From the NCBI GenBank assembly GCA_947646735.1, contig CANTFK010000141.1, forward strand, positions 62,001-126,000: a stretch of 64,000 bases of DNA, given 5' to 3'. The position numbers and the translations under genes were made by a program. The notes under the pieces were generated by a model. The model was not told the DNA's origin. It did not search any database and saw nothing but the letters and a program-made list of their open reading frames with translations. The DNA is from Peronospora farinosa (Eukaryota > Oomycota > Peronosporomycetes > Peronosporales > Peronosporaceae). Positions 60,920-64,000 of this stretch are shown one piece after another (positions within the stretch are counted from its first letter, which is position 1; each line of letters opens with the position of its first letter).

Positions 60920-62552
60920 GAAAGTGAAACGTGGAGTCTTTGATGAGATATACCACTTGGAGGCAACCAACGTCGACCAAGCAGAAATACCGCAGGAGTT
61001 AATTCCACTTCTGGACGAGTATAAATATGTATTTCCGGAACAACTACCTAACGAGATGCCTTCAACGCAATCAGTTAACTTCGAGTTGCAAATGAAGCCT
61101 GATTCGATTCCGAACTCCCGTTCTCCCTTCCGTCTTTCAAAGGTTAAGCAGGACGCACTGCAGCAATTCGTTGAGCTGAATATACGAAAATGATGGATAG
61201 AAATATCAAACTTTCCATGGGTCTCAGACTTTTTTGGATTTCCAAAGAAAGATCATGCAACCAGAAAGTTCCTTAAAAGCGTCGATTGGCTCCGAAGCGG
61301 CAATTCGAAGATAGCCATTCTATGGGTAATTGACTACCGCTATGTTAATACCATGTCCGTCGTGGCAAAAATTCCTCTGCCATTGATCAAAGAACTATTT
61401 GACCGCATGGTTGGATGCACGTATTTTACGCTTTTCGATCTAGAACAAGGGAACCATCAAATGGTAGTGATACCGTCGAGTCGGCCCTACACGGCTTTTA
61501 GAACCCACAAAGAAACGTATCAATGGTGTGTCGCACCGATGGATTTATCGGGTATGCTGGGAGTCTGGTCACGTCTTATGCGAACTTTGTAAAGCTAGGA
61601 TAATTTGTTGTCGTGTATCTTGACGACATCTGTATCTTCTCCCTTACAATGGATGCCCATGTCATTCACGTTCGCGCGTTATGCGACGTGTTGCGCAAGG
61701 GAAAGCTGTACGCTCGTTTCTCCAAATGCGCTTTTGGTCGTCAGGAAATCGAATTCTTAGGTCATATGGTTTCCGAAGATGGTCTGCGGGTCGACCCAAG
61801 GAAAATCAATACAAGTGCGACATTCCAAGCGCCGATATGTCGCAAGGAGAGCTGAGTTTTTTGGAACTAGCGGGATATTACCGGCGATTTATCTGCAATT
61901 TTGCACGGATATCGCGTCCTCTTAGAGACTTAATCAAGTACGATGCGCAATGGACTTGGGGGGAGAATTAACAGAAAGCTTTTAACTTTCTAAAACTAGC
62001 ACTTAAGCAATCTCCGACGCTAATGTTGTCGAACTTTTCACACAAGTCACCGTAAATGCGGATGCTTCTGGGTTCTGCGTGGGTAGTGTTCATTCGCAGC
62101 GTATCAACGACAACGACCACGACATTGCATTCTATTCGAAACATCTGGGACCACACGAATTCAAATGACCAGCCCACTAGAAAGAGCTGCTATCCATCAA
62201 GACTGCTCTAGAACAATGGCGTCCGTATCTCTATGGAAGACACTTTTCAGTCTACACAAACAATTCAGCGTGCAAATGGATGCTCCACCATCCCAAAGTG
62301 TCTCCCAAGATGGCTCGAATGCTGACGTTCTTTTCCCAGTTTGACTTTGTCTTACATCATGTGAAAGGACGGTCAAATGTCGTAGCCGACGCGTTATCTC
62401 GTCCACCAGTGTCTGGCAAGCATTACAACCAGCCCACGGTGATTACGTCCCATGTTCCCGATCTGTCGCACGCTGTACATGAGTGTACAGACGAGTGTAA
62501 TATTCCCTTTACTCTTTTGGACAAGCACATGATGCACTCTGTCCTCCTTTAG
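60903..62552 (+). pseudogene. Gypsy I: reverse transcriptase and RNase H
   Basis: 60903-61193 is the RT approach (YVFPEQLPNEMPST, SRSPFRLSKVKQDAL). 61353-61592 is the palm (YFTLFDLEQGNHQMVVI). 61613-61855 has VYLDDICIFS, with the catalytic YLDD intact, and EFLGHMVSEDGL. RNase H is broken (61990-62280), ending in ARMLTFFSQFDFVLHHVKG and VVADALSRPP. Several frameshifts. Confidence 0.85.
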
Positions 62553-62924
62553 TACATTCCGCTGGATGTCTCCCAGCTCTTACTTGACGATGTGGAGCTG
62601 CGGGGGGAGAGTCGTCTGATAGGAGTCGCTCAGGAGCAAATCCCACAACGCCGAGTTTCACGTTGTGCGCGCACATAGCAGCAACAAATTGAGGAAAGCG
62701 TATCAGCACGGATATCGCAAGGATAAGTTCTTCAAGAATATTTAGGAAACAGAGCAGTCAAATGACAACTTCATAATTGACAAGGACTCATATATCTAAA
62801 GCAAGATGATGCAATGCAGCAAATACGCATTCCAGACATGCCGAAATTAAAGACGAAGATTCTATATAATTTTTAAGACGCAGTCACCGCAGAACATCCA
62901 TAAGTTCGCAAAACTTACATGAAG

Positions 62925-63272
62925 CCGGGGATCCCCCCTGGTGCCTTGGGTAAGCACCGGCCTGTGTCGTAAGTGGCGCGGATTCAAATCCCCCTTCGAC
63001 CAATCCAAGGTACAAAAACAATGTAGCACACACTTCTCTCACTGGTACCCCCCCGGGAACCATGGTACCAATGAGTACGGCCTCTCGTAGAAGCATGAAA
63101 CCCCAATACAACTTAATTGGGGCTATCCGGACTGGTTGGCACCCAGAACCTCCGGCATAACGCCCTTCCATGTCACGGTAGCCATGGCAGGTCAGGGATG
63201 TGTAGGCCCTCGCCGAAGAGGACAATACTAGGTCGTTAGAAATACTGAAGGTACCGGCTGTACCTAAGAAAA
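62925..63272 (+). mobile_element. tRNA-derived SINE with target-site duplication
   Basis: A 348-bp insert is flanked by 15-bp direct repeats differing at one base (AAAACTTACATGAAG at 62910-62924; AAAACCTACATGAAG at 63273-63287). The head has an A-box-like stretch (TGGTGCCTTGGGTAAGCACC, from about 62939) and a B-box GGATTCAAATCC (62980-62991) at tRNA spacing, followed by CTTCGACC. The tail is A-rich (AAGAAAAAAAA). tRNA-derived SINEs are known in Phytophthora. It splits the gypsy I pol. Confidence 0.8.
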
Positions 63273-64000
63273 AAAACCTACATGAAGTTGAAACAATGGT
63301 ACTACTGGCCGCATATGCTTAAGACGGTGCAGAAGTACATCTAGACATGTGAAAAATGCACTCGATGGAAGTCAAACAGCCAAAGAAAGAAAGGATTAAT
63401 GATTCCTATACCCATTCCGGAGGAATGCTGGGAAGTAGTGTCAACGGACTTCATCACTGGACTACCCGTGTCGGAAGGGTATGATGCTATTTTCGTCGTC
63501 GTAGACAAGTTGTCAAAGAGACATATTTGTCCACCAACGTATACGACTGCCGCTTCGAAAGACACCGCAAAATTGTTTTTTGACGCCGTAGTTCGACATC
63601 ATGGACTGCCAAAGGTAATAATCAGCGATCGGGATCCGAAGTTCACGGCAAACTTCTGAAAGAATTTAACGAACATAGTGGGTGTCAAACTAAGCATAAC
63701 AACGCTCATAGGGCGCAAGCAGATGGACAAACAGAACGCCAAAATCTGGTGTTAGAGAACGTTTTACGCTGCTGGTAGCCTACAGTGGAGAGAATTGGGT
63801 CAAGCTACTTGGTACTGTAGAGTATGCGCACGCCACCTCAGTGAATGCGTCCACAAAGCTCACCCTGTTTGATTTTGATACCGGAGGAAAGGTTCCCAAT
63901 TTGACTTCGCACGAATACAAATGATACGATGGTCTGGACACACACCCAATCTCAGAGTTTGCTTAAAAGTTCGCCAAAGATCGTCAAGACGTAGTGCGAA
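63273..64000 (+). pseudogene. Gypsy I: integrase (truncated by window end)
   Basis: The N-terminal end (YYWPHMLKTVQKYI, TCEKCTRWKSNSQ) is followed by the core: VVSTDFITGLPVSEGYDAIF, VVVDKLSKR and LPKVIISDRDPKFTANF in 63399-63659. The QADGQTERQN segment with the catalytic Glu comes near 63717-63746. A TGA at 63657 and frame changes break it. Confidence 0.8.

Larger units (their letters stand above)
59261..64000 (+). mobile_element. Ty3/gypsy element I (runs off the right end)
   Basis: Plus-strand order gag (59500), CCHC and protease (60251), RT and RNase H (60903-62550), SINE insert (62925), integrase (63273 onward). No 5' LTR could be identified and the 3' end lies outside the window. It differs from elements A and B in gag and protease. 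Stops and frameshifts occur throughout, but fewer than in A and B. Confidence 0.8.

Noticed and set aside
62884..63225. A 113-codon minus ORF between gypsy I RNase H and integrase
   Set aside because: It is the antisense of the SINE.
1..64000. CRISPR arrays, bacterial operons or ribosome-binding sites
   Set aside because: The window is eukaryotic, with spliceosomal introns and LTR elements; the tandem repeats lack unique spacers of constant length.

Overview
The window looks like nuclear DNA of an oomycete, most likely a Peronosporales species (Phytophthora or downy mildew). I infer this from the layout rather than from any single marker. Compact genes with few short GT-AG introns (about 62-183 bp) form an island, and the flanks are thick with decayed Ty3/gypsy and Ty1/copia elements, a Helitron-type helicase remnant and a tRNA-derived SINE. 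A wrecked gene in the right flank still shows the RXLR-dEER-WY layout known only from these plant pathogens. This is the classic 'two-speed' arrangement.

Layout. (1) 1-12.7 kb: two related but distinct Ty3/gypsy chromodomain elements lie head to head, A on the minus strand and B on the plus strand. They meet at their protease ends near 6.75 kb and both lack a sense gag. Each carries antisense ORFs over the chromodomain/3' region. The far left end is a large imperfect palindrome of two LTR copies. (2) 12.7-14.3 kb: start of the element B LTR and a PIF1/Helitron helicase remnant. (3) 14.6-41.6 kb: gene island holding a small membrane protein (+), a PH/coiled-coil/WW protein (-), SSU72 phosphatase (-), an MLF-like protein (-), a NET-PHD-ePHD-Tudor-like chromatin protein (-), an AGC kinase (+), a SET-domain protein (+), a large NPC1-like sterol transporter (+), a GID7/WDR26-like CTLH-WD40 protein (+), a MED1-like Mediator subunit (-), a relic sugar-transporter copy (-), an intact HMIT-like transporter (+), a START/acyltransferase wreck (-) and a second START relic (+). 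(4) 42.0-55.5 kb: a minus-strand copia element. Its downstream LTR is split by a second copia element with a 5-bp target duplication, and its body is split by two foreign inserts, one AT-rich with recurring motifs and one rich in minisatellites. (5) 55.5-59.3 kb: mostly unassigned sequence, the RXLR-type effector relic, an LTR with five 26-bp repeats, and an orphan host-like exon. (6) 59.3-64 kb: a third gypsy element (+) with a SINE inserted between RNase H and integrase.

How the genes relate. The island genes are mainly housekeeping: transcription and chromatin (SSU72, MED1, NET-PHD, SET), signalling (AGC kinase, PH/WW), ubiquitin ligase (GID7-like) and lipid/solute transport (NPC1-like, HMIT-like, START). 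There is no operon logic. Neighbours share divergent promoters (PHD/kinase; MFS relic/MFS gene) or sit close together on one strand. An NPC1-like transporter is of interest because Peronosporales are known not to make their own sterols. Many starts were moved to the first plausible ATG; intron borders were placed by eye from GT-AG, phase and protein continuity.
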